Source of the DNA: Verrucomicrobiales bacterium
GTDB taxonomy: Bacteria; Verrucomicrobiota; Verrucomicrobiia; Verrucomicrobiales; DEV007
DNA: 64,000 bases
Reading direction: 5' to 3'
Assembly: GCA_029213005.1 (NCBI GenBank)
Contig: JARGPI010000001.1
Span: 386,007-450,006, forward strand
The translations under genes were made by a program, and so were the position numbers. Below, piece after piece: positions 1 to 11,152 of this stretch (its first letter is position 1; the number at the start of each line of letters is the position of its first letter). Under the pieces are notes generated by a model. That model ran no database searches and was not told the DNA's origin. It saw only the letters and a list, made by a program, of their open reading frames with translations.

Positions 1-1319
1 ATCACCAGCACGCCAACGGTCACTGCGATCGCTGCCACCGTATTTTTCGCCTGACGAACAATCAAACCGAGCAGAAAGAGCCCGAGAATTCCACCGGAAA
101 AGATTCCTGAAATTTTCCACCAGTTATCGAGAGCACTTTTTACTCCGATCATCGCCAGTGCCGCACCGGTCCCGATAATTCCGTAACCGATCGTGGCAAA
201 TTGCAGCACTTTCATTCCCACTTTCTCAGAAGGCACTTTTTTGCTGAACCGCTTCACCAGATCACACCAGGTCAACGTTGCGGAACCGTTCAACGAGGAA
301 TCAACCGAACTCATCGCCGCCGCGAGTACCGCCGCGATCAGTAAACCGGTGATTCCCACGGGCAGCTCCGTCGAAATAAAGTAGGGAAAGATCTCATCGG
401 ATTTCAATCCGGCTTCCGGTAGCAATTCAGGCTGCGCTCCGTAAAAAGCAAAAAGCCCCGTCCCGACCAAAAAGAGCAGACCCGAGATCGGAATGTACAA
501 AAGCGCCCCGAGCCAGACACTTTTCTTTGCCGCCTCTTCGCTGTCAGCCGTCGCATATCGCTGAACGTAGCTCTGATCGATTCCGAAATTCTGCAGGTTG
601 ATGAACAATCCAAAAACCAGGATCACCCAGAAGGTGGGTTCATTCAGCGTTGCTCCGAAACTTCCCAGAGAAAATTTGTCTGACGCCTGGGCAATCTCGA
701 AAACCTGCCCCGCCCCTTCCGGCATTCCGGTAAAGATTACGCCGAGACACAGAAAAATTCCGACCGTTAACACGATACTTTGGACCACATCGGTCCAGAT
801 CACCGCTTCGATTCCGCCAATCAAGGTGTAAACGGTAACTAAAATTCCGGTCACAATAATGATCGTCGTCACGCTCCAACCCGTTAAAGGAGCAAGGGCC
901 AGTGCTACGAGGTATAAAATTGTCCCGACCCTTCCCATCTGGGTGAGGAGATAACAAATCACTGCGTAAATTCTCGCCCAGGCACCAAATCGTTCCTCGA
1001 GATGGGTGTAGGCGGAAATTTCGCCGGTCTTACGGAAAAAGGGAACAAAATAACGAGTCGCGATCCACGCGGCGATCGGAAGAGAGAGTCCGAAGACAAA
1101 GGGATTCCAGTTGGCCGCGAAACTCTTCCCCGGATTGGCGAGGAAACTAATGCTGCTGACAAAGGTTCCGAAAATGGAAAGCCCCACCGCCCAGCCGGGC
1201 AAGGCTCCGCCCGCTGCCATAAACCCTTCGGTGGTGTTGGATCGCTTAGCCAGCCAGATCCCCAGGCCGACCACCACAATGAGATAAATAACGAGAACTG
1301 ATAGATCGATGATTTCCAT
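1..1319 (-). CDS. Sodium:solute symporter (SSS/SLC5-like), C-terminus cut by window edge
   Basis: This is an integral inner-membrane transporter predicted to use the sodium gradient to import a solute; the substrate cannot be told from sequence. The start is the ATG whose complement lies at 1317-1319, and the frame stays open to the left edge, giving about 440 residues. Many hydrophobic segments are visible. The family-typical stretch G-G-I-E-A-V-I-W-T-D-V-V-Q falls around residues 168-180, and another conserved stretch, A-A-V-L-A-A-A-M-S-S-V-D-S, lies near residue 335. The C-terminal helices lie outside the window. The small CPXCG gene is 42 bases upstream on the same strand, so the two may be co-transcribed. 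The family call is firm and the specificity is open. Confidence 0.88.
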   Translation of the reverse strand, partial: MEIIDLSVLVIYLIVVVGLGIWLAKRSNTTEGFMAAGGALPGWAVGLSIFGTFVSSISFLANPGKSFAANWNPFVFGLSLPIAAWIATRYFVPFFRKTGEISAYTHLEERFGAWARIYAVICYLLTQMGRVGTILYLVALALAPLTGWSVTTIIIVTGILVTVYTLIGGIEAVIWTDVVQSIVLTVGIFLCLGVIFTGMPEGAGQVFEIAQASDKFSLGSFGATLNEPTFWVILVFGLFINLQNFGIDQSYVQRYATADSEEAAKKSVWLGALLYIPISGLLFLVGTGLFAFYGAQPELLPEAGLKSDEIFPYFISTELPVGITGLLIAAVLAAAMSSVDSSLNGSATLTWCDLVKRFSKKVPSEKVGMKVLQFATIGYGIIGTGAALAMIGVKSALDNWWKISGIFSGGILGLFLLGLIVRQAKNTVAAIAVTVGVLV

Positions 1320-1361
1320 GAAAGTTTCCGACCCTAGCAGAGTGGGAAGTGGAAAATCAAT

Positions 1362-1553
1362 TTAATCATCCATCCCGATCGCGGCAGCAGAAACCGTTTG
1401 GTCTTCTTCGTCCTCCAGCCAGCACTGGATCACCATGGGGCGACAGCAAACCTCGCAATCGTAGTCCAGCGCACAGGGCACCTCTTCGGGAAGAGGCAGG
1501 GCGACGTAAAACGTTTCAAAACAGGTGGGGCATGTCACCGGAGCGGTATCCAT
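1362..1553 (-). CDS. CPXCG-motif cysteine-rich small protein
   Basis: This is a 63-residue protein with a zinc-ribbon-like pattern: C-P-T-C near the N-terminus, then a C-E-V-C-C-R-P-M block about 25 residues later. This matches the small bacterial CPXCG family, whose members bind a metal through paired cysteines and have no established function. In this copy the first motif reads CPTCF rather than CPxCG. I chose the ATG at 1553; a TTG two codons earlier is also possible. It lies just upstream of the symporter gene on the same strand and is divergent from the large FG-GAP gene. Confidence 0.75.
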   Translation of the reverse strand: MDTAPVTCPTCFETFYVALPLPEEVPCALDYDCEVCCRPMVIQCWLEDEEDQTVSAAAIGMDD

Positions 1554-1644
1554 TCGCAAAATTGACGTTACTTCGAGGAAAGAGCAATGACTTTAGAACG
1601 TCGATACGTTCCAATAATAAGTTTGAGGCTCGACATATCACACG

Positions 1645-1660
1645 AAATTCGTATGAATTT
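1645..1660. promoter_or_regulatory. Short inverted repeat in the divergent intergenic region
   Basis: AAATTC-GTAT-GAATTT is a perfect 6-bp inverted repeat with a 4-base spacer. It sits between the divergent CPXCG and FG-GAP genes and is flanked by an outer GGCTC/GAGCC pair. It could be an operator or a leader hairpin. Nothing else supports a function. Confidence 0.2.
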
Positions 1661-1719
1661 GAGCCCCTTCTCTCTACGATTTCATGTCGTAATCTTTCTG
1701 TTACGTGACAAACCACTTT

Positions 1720-4700
1720 ATGCGTCTCCTGAGTATTCTCTTTTGTTTTTTGATCCCGGCGATTTTCGAATCGGCCACTGCCGCTCCGGATAGTCAGCTT
1801 CTCGAGATGCAGCGCCTCAACCCGAAAAGTCAGTGGAGCGGAAAAACGCTGTTCCAACCGATCCCGGGCAACAGCATTGGAGTGGACATCGAGTACCCTC
1901 TCGATCCCAAACATCGGATGAAGCGCCTTTACGCTCACGGGTGGGCCACCGGCAACTGCGCGATTGGCGACATCAATGGCGACGGGCGGATGGACCTCTT
2001 TTTTCCCGGGACCACTACCGAACACAAACTTTATATTCAGAACAACGACTTCACTTTCACCGATAAAACCGAAGAAGCGCAGGTCGGCGGCGACCCGGGG
2101 ATCTGGGGATCGGCGGCGGTGATGGGCGATATCGATCGCGATGGAGACCTCGATGTTTTCGTCACAAATTTTGGATCTCCGAATCAGCTCTTCATCAACA
2201 TAAGCCGGGGCAACCGGATTCGGTTCACCGAGATGGCTGCGGAATACGGAGTGAATCTTTCCGGCGGCTGCCTCGGAGCGAGTTTTGTCGATTTTAATGG
2301 CGACGGTTGGCTCGACCTGTTTGTCCAAACCTACCATTACGAACCGGAAAAAGGACGTCCTGAAAAAGTGGAAGTGGAAAAGGTCGGGAACATCGCCCGG
2401 GTTAAAGATCCTTTACTGGAGAGATCCTATCTCGCCTATTTCGACGAGGGCAAAAAGACCAAGTGGGTCGAAGCCGGATTGTCCGATGTGTTATTCATCA
2501 ATAACCGGAAGGGTAAACTTGTTGTTCCTGACACCGGAGTTTCACTGGGGCGGTCCTATGGCACCTCCCATGTCTGGTGGGATCTCGATAATGACCTCCG
2601 CGCTGACCTTTATACCGGCAATGACAGTCACGGCCCCGATTTGTTCTACCGGCAGATCGGACGGAATCGTCTCGCCGAGGTGGGACGAAGCAGCATTCCC
2701 TGCTCACCCTGGTTTGCCCGCGGTGCCACCACGGCTGATTTTAACAACGACCTCCAGATTGACTTTTTCGGAACCAGTTATGGTCCTTTAACCCGGGAAG
2801 ATCGCCTCAATTATGGCGAGCCGTTTCCCCGCGATATCCTTCGCAACCTCACCAGCGGAGGAACCCGCCAGGTGGCGCGTAATGTGATGCTCTCCAACAC
2901 CGGGACCTCCCGCTTTGAAGAAGTGGCCCAGATGGCGGGGCTTGCCTATACCGGCGCCGCCTGGTCGGTGAAATCGGGAGACTACGATTGCGACGGGCGG
3001 ACCGATCTTTTTATCGTCACCGGTGAAGCGCGGGATTGGACCTCTCTACCCGGTGACCAATTGGTAGGTGAAAAATTAAAAGGTAAAACCCGATGGGACA
3101 TTTTGGAAAAGCAGCCTGAAAATCGGCAAAAGGATCTCGCGTTTCAAAATAGGGGGAACTGGGAATTTGCGGAAGTCGGCCGGGACTGGGGGCTCGACCA
3201 CCTCGGCATGAGTTATTGCGTCAGTCAGGGAGACCTCGATGGCGATGGTGATCTTGATCTGGTAGTGAACCGGTTGAACGAAGGCGTCACCATTTACCGG
3301 AATCATAGCCAGGAACCGAGAACGGTGTTTGATTTTAAAGGCGTTGAATCCAATACTGCGGGCATCGGTGTTGAGATGCTCGCCATCGTCGGGAATCAGG
3401 GTCAGCTCCGGCAACTGTATCCCACCGGCGGATTCAAATCGAGCGACACCGAGGCGATTCATCTCGGTCTCGGAAAAGAAAGTCTCGTCAAACGAGTGAC
3501 CTTCCGCTGGCCGGGCAGCCAAACCGTCGAGACCTTCGAAAATCTCAAACCCGGCTTTCGCTACACCGTTAAAGAAGGCCGCACCTTCCGCGCCCCGGTT
3601 ACGAAAGTGACTCGCCCGCCTCTCTTCCGGGGCATCGGCTCTATGAAAGGAGTGGGTTATACGGAAGCGGACTTTTCAGCTTCGTCGGTTCAGTTGATGC
3701 TGCCGGAAGTAATCGCCAATCAAGGGCCCGGCCTTGCCGCCTCCGATCTCGACGGCGATGGACTCACCGAACTTTACCTCTCCGGATCGCGCGGCGTTAA
3801 AGGACAATTTATATCCCCCTCTCCGGCTCTACTCCAAAAAGAACAGCCCTTCGGCATCGCGAATATGACGGAGGAAACTCAGCCGCTGTTCTTCGACGCC
3901 GACAGCGATGGCGACCTGGATCTGTTTCTCGGTGATGGAGGTATCGAGTATGGAAATGCTGACTATATATTATGGGACCGCCTTTGCCTGAATCTCGGTC
4001 AGGGTCAATACGCCCTCGCCCCCAAAGGCTACCTTCCCCCAATCAAAGAATTCACCAGTGCGGTGGCGGCCGCGGACTACGATCGCGACGGAGATCTTGA
4101 TTTATTTGTCGGTTCCCGAATGAAGAAGGCAGGCTACCCGTTGTCCGGCCAAAATCTGATTCTCGAAAATCAGGGCAGAGCTAAGTTCAAAGATTCGACT
4201 GACACCATCGCCAAAGGGCTCGCCAATTCCGGAATGGTGACCGGTGCGATTTGGACCGATGCCAACCGCGATGGGTGGATCGATCTTTTGATCACTCACG
4301 ATTGGGGCACACCACAGCTCTGGCTCAATCAAAAAGGGAAACTCACCAACGCAACCGAAGCAGCGGGTCTGGCAAACCTCCGGGGACGGTGGAACGGCGT
4401 GACCGGTCGCGATCTGGATAATGATGGCGATATCGACTACCTCCTTTCCAATCTGGGAACCAACTCGGGGTCCGATGCCACTCACGTCTACAACAAAGTT
4501 TTCGAAGTATCGGAAGCACCCACTGTCGTCTTCGCCGCTAAGGAGGGAAATAAAATTCTGCCTACCGACAACTGGTCAGAGTGGGCAGGTATTCCCTCGA
4601 TAAAAAAACAGGTGCCTACACCGGAAACCTTTTCCGCAAAAGCAGAAGACCTGTTCGGCTTCGGGGCGCCACCACTGGCGACCGTAAATGAGCTGCGCAC

Positions 4701-5334
4701 CGGTCTCCTCATCAACAACGGCTCCGGCAAATTCAAATTCAAACCGCTTCCGGGCGGTGCCCAGATCGCTCCCGCCTACGGCATCGTGATGACCGATTTT
4801 AATTTCGACGGGAAATGCGATGCCTTTGTCCTGCAGAACGAAACCTCGCCCTCGATGAGAAATCCCGATCCGGCGAACAATGGCGTGTCCCGTCTCTACC
4901 TCGGAACCGGCAACCCGCGAAATCCACTTCTCCCGATGGGACCCGACGAAAGTGGACTGGTTCTTTTTGGTAATGGCAGGGCCGCAGTGGTCACGGATCT
5001 GAATGCCGACAGTCGGGCCGATCTGATCTGCACCATGAACAACGCCGACCCGGCACCCTTCATGAATCACGAACCGAAAGGTCGCTATCAACCTCTCAAA
5101 GTACAACTCGACTTCACCGGCAAACCCGTGGCCGGCGCTTTTATCACCGTTCGAATTCCGAACTTCCCGACGCAATCAGCAGAGTACTATGCCGGGGGTG
5201 GTTACATGAGTCAGTCATCATCCGATCTGTTCTTCGGCGCTCCCGGGAAACCCACCGGACCCGCCGTGATTACGATCCGCTGGTCGGACGGTTCCACCAC
5301 GGAGCGAAAATATTTCTTCGACGTAGGGAACTGA
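1720..5334 (+). CDS. Large secreted FG-GAP/VCBS repeat protein with two ASPIC/UnbV-like domains
   Basis: This is an exported protein of about 1,204 residues. I start it at the ATG at 1720, which begins a clear signal peptide (M-R-L-L-S-I-L-F-C-F, processed near S-A-T-A-A). A GTG five codons earlier is less likely. Repeated calcium-binding D-x-D-x-D-G-x-x-D loops (for example D-I-N-G-D-G-R-M-D, D-I-D-R-D-G-D-L-D and D-L-D-G-D-G-D-L-D) mark integrin-like beta-propeller blades. An ASPIC/UnbV-like domain (N-T-A-G-I-G-V-E... and F-R-W-P-G-S-Q) follows the first propeller near residues 555-635. A second propeller and a second, more divergent ASPIC-like segment end the protein (T-I-R-W-S-D-G-S). Such CRTAC-type proteins are common in PVC bacteria. 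The role is probably extracellular binding; the ligand is unknown. Confidence 0.85.
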   Translation: MRLLSILFCFLIPAIFESATAAPDSQLLEMQRLNPKSQWSGKTLFQPIPGNSIGVDIEYPLDPKHRMKRLYAHGWATGNCAIGDINGDGRMDLFFPGTTTEHKLYIQNNDFTFTDKTEEAQVGGDPGIWGSAAVMGDIDRDGDLDVFVTNFGSPNQLFINISRGNRIRFTEMAAEYGVNLSGGCLGASFVDFNGDGWLDLFVQTYHYEPEKGRPEKVEVEKVGNIARVKDPLLERSYLAYFDEGKKTKWVEAGLSDVLFINNRKGKLVVPDTGVSLGRSYGTSHVWWDLDNDLRADLYTGNDSHGPDLFYRQIGRNRLAEVGRSSIPCSPWFARGATTADFNNDLQIDFFGTSYGPLTREDRLNYGEPFPRDILRNLTSGGTRQVARNVMLSNTGTSRFEEVAQMAGLAYTGAAWSVKSGDYDCDGRTDLFIVTGEARDWTSLPGDQLVGEKLKGKTRWDILEKQPENRQKDLAFQNRGNWEFAEVGRDWGLDHLGMSYCVSQGDLDGDGDLDLVVNRLNEGVTIYRNHSQEPRTVFDFKGVESNTAGIGVEMLAIVGNQGQLRQLYPTGGFKSSDTEAIHLGLGKESLVKRVTFRWPGSQTVETFENLKPGFRYTVKEGRTFRAPVTKVTRPPLFRGIGSMKGVGYTEADFSASSVQLMLPEVIANQGPGLAASDLDGDGLTELYLSGSRGVKGQFISPSPALLQKEQPFGIANMTEETQPLFFDADSDGDLDLFLGDGGIEYGNADYILWDRLCLNLGQGQYALAPKGYLPPIKEFTSAVAAADYDRDGDLDLFVGSRMKKAGYPLSGQNLILENQGRAKFKDSTDTIAKGLANSGMVTGAIWTDANRDGWIDLLITHDWGTPQLWLNQKGKLTNATEAAGLANLRGRWNGVTGRDLDNDGDIDYLLSNLGTNSGSDATHVYNKVFEVSEAPTVVFAAKEGNKILPTDNWSEWAGIPSIKKQVPTPETFSAKAEDLFGFGAPPLATVNELRTGLLINNGSGKFKFKPLPGGAQIAPAYGIVMTDFNFDGKCDAFVLQNETSPSMRNPDPANNGVSRLYLGTGNPRNPLLPMGPDESGLVLFGNGRAAVVTDLNADSRADLICTMNNADPAPFMNHEPKGRYQPLKVQLDFTGKPVAGAFITVRIPNFPTQSAEYYAGGGYMSQSSSDLFFGAPGKPTGPAVITIRWSDGSTTERKYFFDVGN

Positions 5335-5438
5335 TCTTCGCAAAGTGAATCATTTTCCCGGCAGCCCCCTGCCCTTCCCGGCTTGACTTATCTTTGATGC
5401 ACTGCAATTTGCGCCAAAATTAAAAGCTTAACCATTTT

Positions 5439-6656
5439 ATGAAAATTGCTTTCCTGACAGCTGGAGGAATCGCCCCGTGCCTCTCATCTTCAATCGGTGG
5501 ACTGATCGAACAGTATAATAAATTGGCGCCCGATGCCACACTCTGCGGTTACCTCAATGGTTACCAGGGATTGCTCCTCGGAAATTCCTATGAGTTCCCC
5601 AACGCCGTTCGCGAAAACTATTCCAAGTTCTACGACTTCGGCGGAAGCCCCATTGGCAACAGCCGGGTGAAACTCACTAACGTCGACGACTGCACCAAAC
5701 GCGGTCTCGTTAAAGAAGGGCAACTGCCTCTCGAAGTCGCTGCCGAAAGATTGAAGCAGGACGGTATCGACATTCTCCACACCATCGGTGGCGACGACAC
5801 TAACACTACAGCAGCCGACCTCGCCGCATATTTGAAAGATAACGGTTACGATCTCACCGTGGTTGGTTTGCCCAAGACGATCGATAACGACGTCTACCCG
5901 ATCGCTCAAACTCTCGGCGCCGTTACCGCAGCTGAACAGAGCGCGCGCTTTTTCCAGAACATCGCAAATGAAAACACCACGAGCGGACGTCAGCTCATCA
6001 TTCACGAAGTGATGGGTCGTAACTGCGGATGGCTCACCGGTCGCGCCGCTTACGACTTCCGGAAAAAAATCGAGGACTGGTCCTGGCTTCCGGAAGGACT
6101 GCTTCGCCAGGCTCGCTGGGATATCGATGCAGTCTGGGTACCGGAACTTGAAATTGATCTCGATGCCGAAGTCAGCCGCCTCACCGATGCGATGGACAAA
6201 AACGACTGCGTAAACATTTTCCTTTCCGAGGGAGCTGGAGTCGACACCATCGTGAAAGAAAAACTCGCCGCTGGTGAAGAAATCAAAAAGGACGCTTTCG
6301 GTCACTATAGAATCGATGAACTCGACACCGGAAAGTGGTTCGGAGAACAACTCAAATCCAAACTCGGTGCTGAAAAAGTACTCGTGCAAAAGAGTGGCTA
6401 CTTCGCCCGCTCCGCTGCGCCGAATGCAGAAGACCTCGCTCTCATTAAGAAAAGCTGTGTGCAAGCAGCCCAGTCCGCTCTCGATAAAGTGAGTGGTGTG
6501 GCCGGGCTTGACGAAGACAATGGCGGAGAGATGGGAACCATTCCGTTCCCGAAAATCGCCGGACACAAACCGTTCGATGTTGACCTCGAATGGTACACCA
6601 CAATGCTCGCTGATCTGGGGCAACCCATCGGTAAAAAAGCCGAATCCAATCACTAA
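5439..6656 (+). CDS. pfp: Pyrophosphate-dependent 6-phosphofructokinase
   Basis: This cytoplasmic glycolytic enzyme of 405 residues interconverts fructose 6-phosphate and fructose 1,6-bisphosphate. Two signatures point to pyrophosphate rather than ATP as phosphoryl donor. GGDD at residues 117-120 places Asp where ATP enzymes have Gly. PKTIDND at 145-151 places Lys where ATP enzymes have Gly and also holds the catalytic Asp. M-G-R-N-C-G-W-L-T-G near residue 189 is the substrate-binding M-G-R stretch. The start ATG at 5439 gives the usual M-K-I-A-x-L-T-A-G-G beginning. No Shine-Dalgarno precedes it. A TTGACT at about 5384 could be a -35 element, but the -10 is weak. The next gene is ppdK, a second PPi-linked enzyme. 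Confidence 0.93.
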   Translation: MKIAFLTAGGIAPCLSSSIGGLIEQYNKLAPDATLCGYLNGYQGLLLGNSYEFPNAVRENYSKFYDFGGSPIGNSRVKLTNVDDCTKRGLVKEGQLPLEVAAERLKQDGIDILHTIGGDDTNTTAADLAAYLKDNGYDLTVVGLPKTIDNDVYPIAQTLGAVTAAEQSARFFQNIANENTTSGRQLIIHEVMGRNCGWLTGRAAYDFRKKIEDWSWLPEGLLRQARWDIDAVWVPELEIDLDAEVSRLTDAMDKNDCVNIFLSEGAGVDTIVKEKLAAGEEIKKDAFGHYRIDELDTGKWFGEQLKSKLGAEKVLVQKSGYFARSAAPNAEDLALIKKSCVQAAQSALDKVSGVAGLDEDNGGEMGTIPFPKIAGHKPFDVDLEWYTTMLADLGQPIGKKAESNH

Positions 6657-6678
6657 TCAAATCACCCTGTTAGCAGAC

Positions 6679-6735
6679 TGTACAGGGTACAGTTTGCTAC
6701 TGTACAGGGTACAATGAAAGACCGTACCGGGTACA
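6679..6735. repeat. GTAC-N3-GTAC array A (three units, 22-bp period)
   Basis: There are three 13-bp units: TGTACAGGGTACA at 6679-6691, the same sequence at 6701-6713, and CGTACCGGGTACA at 6723-6735. Each pair is separated by exactly 9 bases (gtttgctac, atgaaagac). Every unit is itself an inverted repeat with a 3-base centre. The array lies between pfp and ppdK, and the same element recurs at 18850, 47559 and 63831. Confidence 0.9.
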
Positions 6736-6863
6736 CTTCGTGCGCTTCCGCTTGTTGATCGTGGGATTGACAACCTTTGGCGACCGATTATAATCCGCCG
6801 ATTTTTCGGAGGTCTTTCAACCAAGTAACTAACGATTTTTCCTAAAAAGAACACGTAGTAGTA

Positions 6864-9653
<2,790 letters not shown>

Positions 9654-9677
9654 ATTTCTTCGATAAATCGAATTCAG

Positions 9678-9713
9678 AAGCTCCGCAGGCCGTAAGGTTT
9701 GCGGAGCTTTTTT
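9678..9713 (+). terminator. Rho-independent terminator after ppdK
   Basis: AAGCTCCGCA and TGCGGAGCTT form a 10-bp stem around a 12-base loop, followed directly by a run of T. It lies 25 bases after the ppdK stop. Confidence 0.9.
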
Positions 9714-9930
9714 GTGTTCCGAAAGAGGAAGAAAGTTGAGATTCACACAGAGACAGGAGGGCGGTTAAAACGGATGTGATTGTAGTGAGCACCGGAGCTT
9801 TTCCCTCAATTTTTTCAAATGATCAAAAAAGTTGGCCAACCGATCCGCAAAAGAACGCCCTTAATCATGAGCGGGGAAACAAGTCCTCCGTAAAGTGTAA
9901 CCAAAGATAATAAATAGAATTATACCAATC

Positions 9931-10662
9931 ATGAAATCAAAGCTGCTCTCAATTTTTCTTCTTTTTTCAAGTCTTAGCGCTGCTTCAGCACAGCAGGTTA
10001 ACATAACTTTTAACAATCGAACCGATGGTCCAGTTTCGCTTTTCTGGGTTGACGGATCGGGCAATGAAATCTCCTATGGCGTTATTCCCGTTGGCCAACC
10101 TCTAAGTCTAACGACTTATCCTAATCACAGTTGGCGTTTTAAATCTGGAAACCAAATTATCGGGGCAATGATCGCATCAGCGAACCCGACTCAAAGTGTA
10201 GACATCAAAAAAGCGGGCCAACCTCAACCCGCTCCTGTGACCCAACCAAGTCAACCGGCCGGTGGAGCAGGGTTAAGTCAGAATGACGCTCTGCAATTAC
10301 TTCAACTCGTCAACCAGGCAAGAAATCAGAATGGTGCTCCTCCGCTCAGTTACAATACCAAACTGACATTGGCAGCCGGCAAGCACTCTCAGGATATGGC
10401 CGCCAGGAATTACTTTAGCCACACCGCTCCGCAGCCCGCCCCTAATGGAGCCGCTATGAGTGAACGCGCCACCAACGCCGGATACCATTGGAGTCAGATC
10501 GCTGAGAATATCGCAAGCGGTCAAACCACCGTGCAGGCCGTCTTTAATAGTTGGATGAACTCTCCGGGACATAAAGCAAATATCCTCAACCCGGCATACG
10601 CTGAAATGGGAATTGGCAGAGCCGGAAACCTCTGGACCCAAATGTTCGGAAAAAGTTGGTAA
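9931..10662 (+). CDS. Secreted VHL-beta-like domain plus CAP (SCP) domain protein
   Basis: This exported protein has 243 residues, with a signal peptide at 1-20 (cleavage near A-S-A/Q-Q). Residues 22-93 resemble the beta domain of the von Hippel-Lindau protein. F27, N29, R30, W39, Y49, Y63, H66 and W68 align without a gap to human F76, N78, R79, W88, Y98, Y112, H115 and W117. A Pro/Gln linker (about 97-112) leads to a CAP domain, residues 118-240. It shows the expected L-L-x-L-V-N-x-A-R start, H-S-Q-D-M-A, N-Y-F-S-H-T, A-E-N-I-A-S-G and W-M-N-S-P-G-H-K-A-N-I-L. CAP proteins of bacteria are extracellular and mostly of unknown activity. A hairpin follows the stop. Confidence 0.88.
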   Translation: MKSKLLSIFLLFSSLSAASAQQVNITFNNRTDGPVSLFWVDGSGNEISYGVIPVGQPLSLTTYPNHSWRFKSGNQIIGAMIASANPTQSVDIKKAGQPQPAPVTQPSQPAGGAGLSQNDALQLLQLVNQARNQNGAPPLSYNTKLTLAAGKHSQDMAARNYFSHTAPQPAPNGAAMSERATNAGYHWSQIAENIASGQTTVQAVFNSWMNSPGHKANILNPAYAEMGIGRAGNLWTQMFGKSW

Positions 10663-10670
10663 TTCAAACC

Positions 10671-10700
10671 AGCGCCCGGCGAATAAGTTCGCCGGGCGCT
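10671..10700 (+). terminator. Strong hairpin after the VHL-CAP gene
   Basis: A perfect 13-bp stem with a TAAG loop starts 9 bases after the stop codon. No T run follows, so it may stabilise the mRNA end or act as a weak terminator. Confidence 0.6.
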
Positions 10701-11121
10701 CAATGCCCGACGTTTCCTCCGGCTTTCCATGTTTGGCGGGCCACTGATTCTACTCCTCGAAAGACCGGTTTTGTTCGATGAATGGTCGGGCAATTGGGCG
10801 GCCCGGCAGAGGCCCGGGCCGCGTCCCAGTGGCTTTTCGCATAACATATCCGGCGCTCAATCGCAAATTGTCTTAACGAAACCCCCAACCTGTCCCTTCC
10901 TCTCATTCTATCCCTGCATGAAGAACTGTAGGGAATATCGCTCGTTTCGGATCCGATGAATACAGCAAAAACTGATCCAACCCCGTTGACCTACTTGAAT
11001 ACCCAGTTCAATAGTTCACCGCTTTTAATCAGATATGGAATTACTCAAAACCTCTCTAGGTTCATAGTGCCTTAGGCACCGCCTCGAAAGCCCACTATAT
11101 AAATACGACTTAAAAACTAAT
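10701..11121. other. Intergenic stretch with GC-rich nested inverted repeats
   Basis: No gene is supported here. TGCCCGAC (10704-10711) can pair with GTCGGGCA (10785-10792). TCGAA (10757-10761) pairs with TTCGA (10774-10778) inside it. GCGGCCCGG (10798-10806) pairs with CCGGGCCGC (10814-10822). Further right only the palindrome GTGCC-TTA-GGCAC near 11069 stands out. The first 130 bases could be a structured RNA. Their frames give only unconvincing short reading frames. Confidence 0.3.
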
Positions 11122-11136
11122 CCCCGCAAAGCGGGG
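11116..11136 (-). terminator. Probable terminator after the TerB gene
   Basis: Read on the minus strand, CCCCGC-TTT-GCGGGG is a 6-bp GC stem 17 bases after the TerB stop, followed by ATTAG and five T. The gap before the T run weakens the call. Confidence 0.5.
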
Positions 11137-11152
11137 GTGAACCAGACAAGCT

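Noticed and set aside
5490..6653. A 387-codon open frame antisense to pfp
   Set aside because: The pfp frame has strong family motifs. The antisense frame has no recognisable domain and reflects codon bias.
6679..6735. Reading the GTAC arrays as a CRISPR
   Set aside because: Units are only 13 bp and spacers 9 bp, arrays have two or three units, and no cas gene is nearby.
10801..10830. tRNA or riboswitch in the GC-rich gap after the VHL-CAP gene
   Set aside because: No cloverleaf, T-loop signature or known aptamer core is visible; only simple nested inverted repeats.
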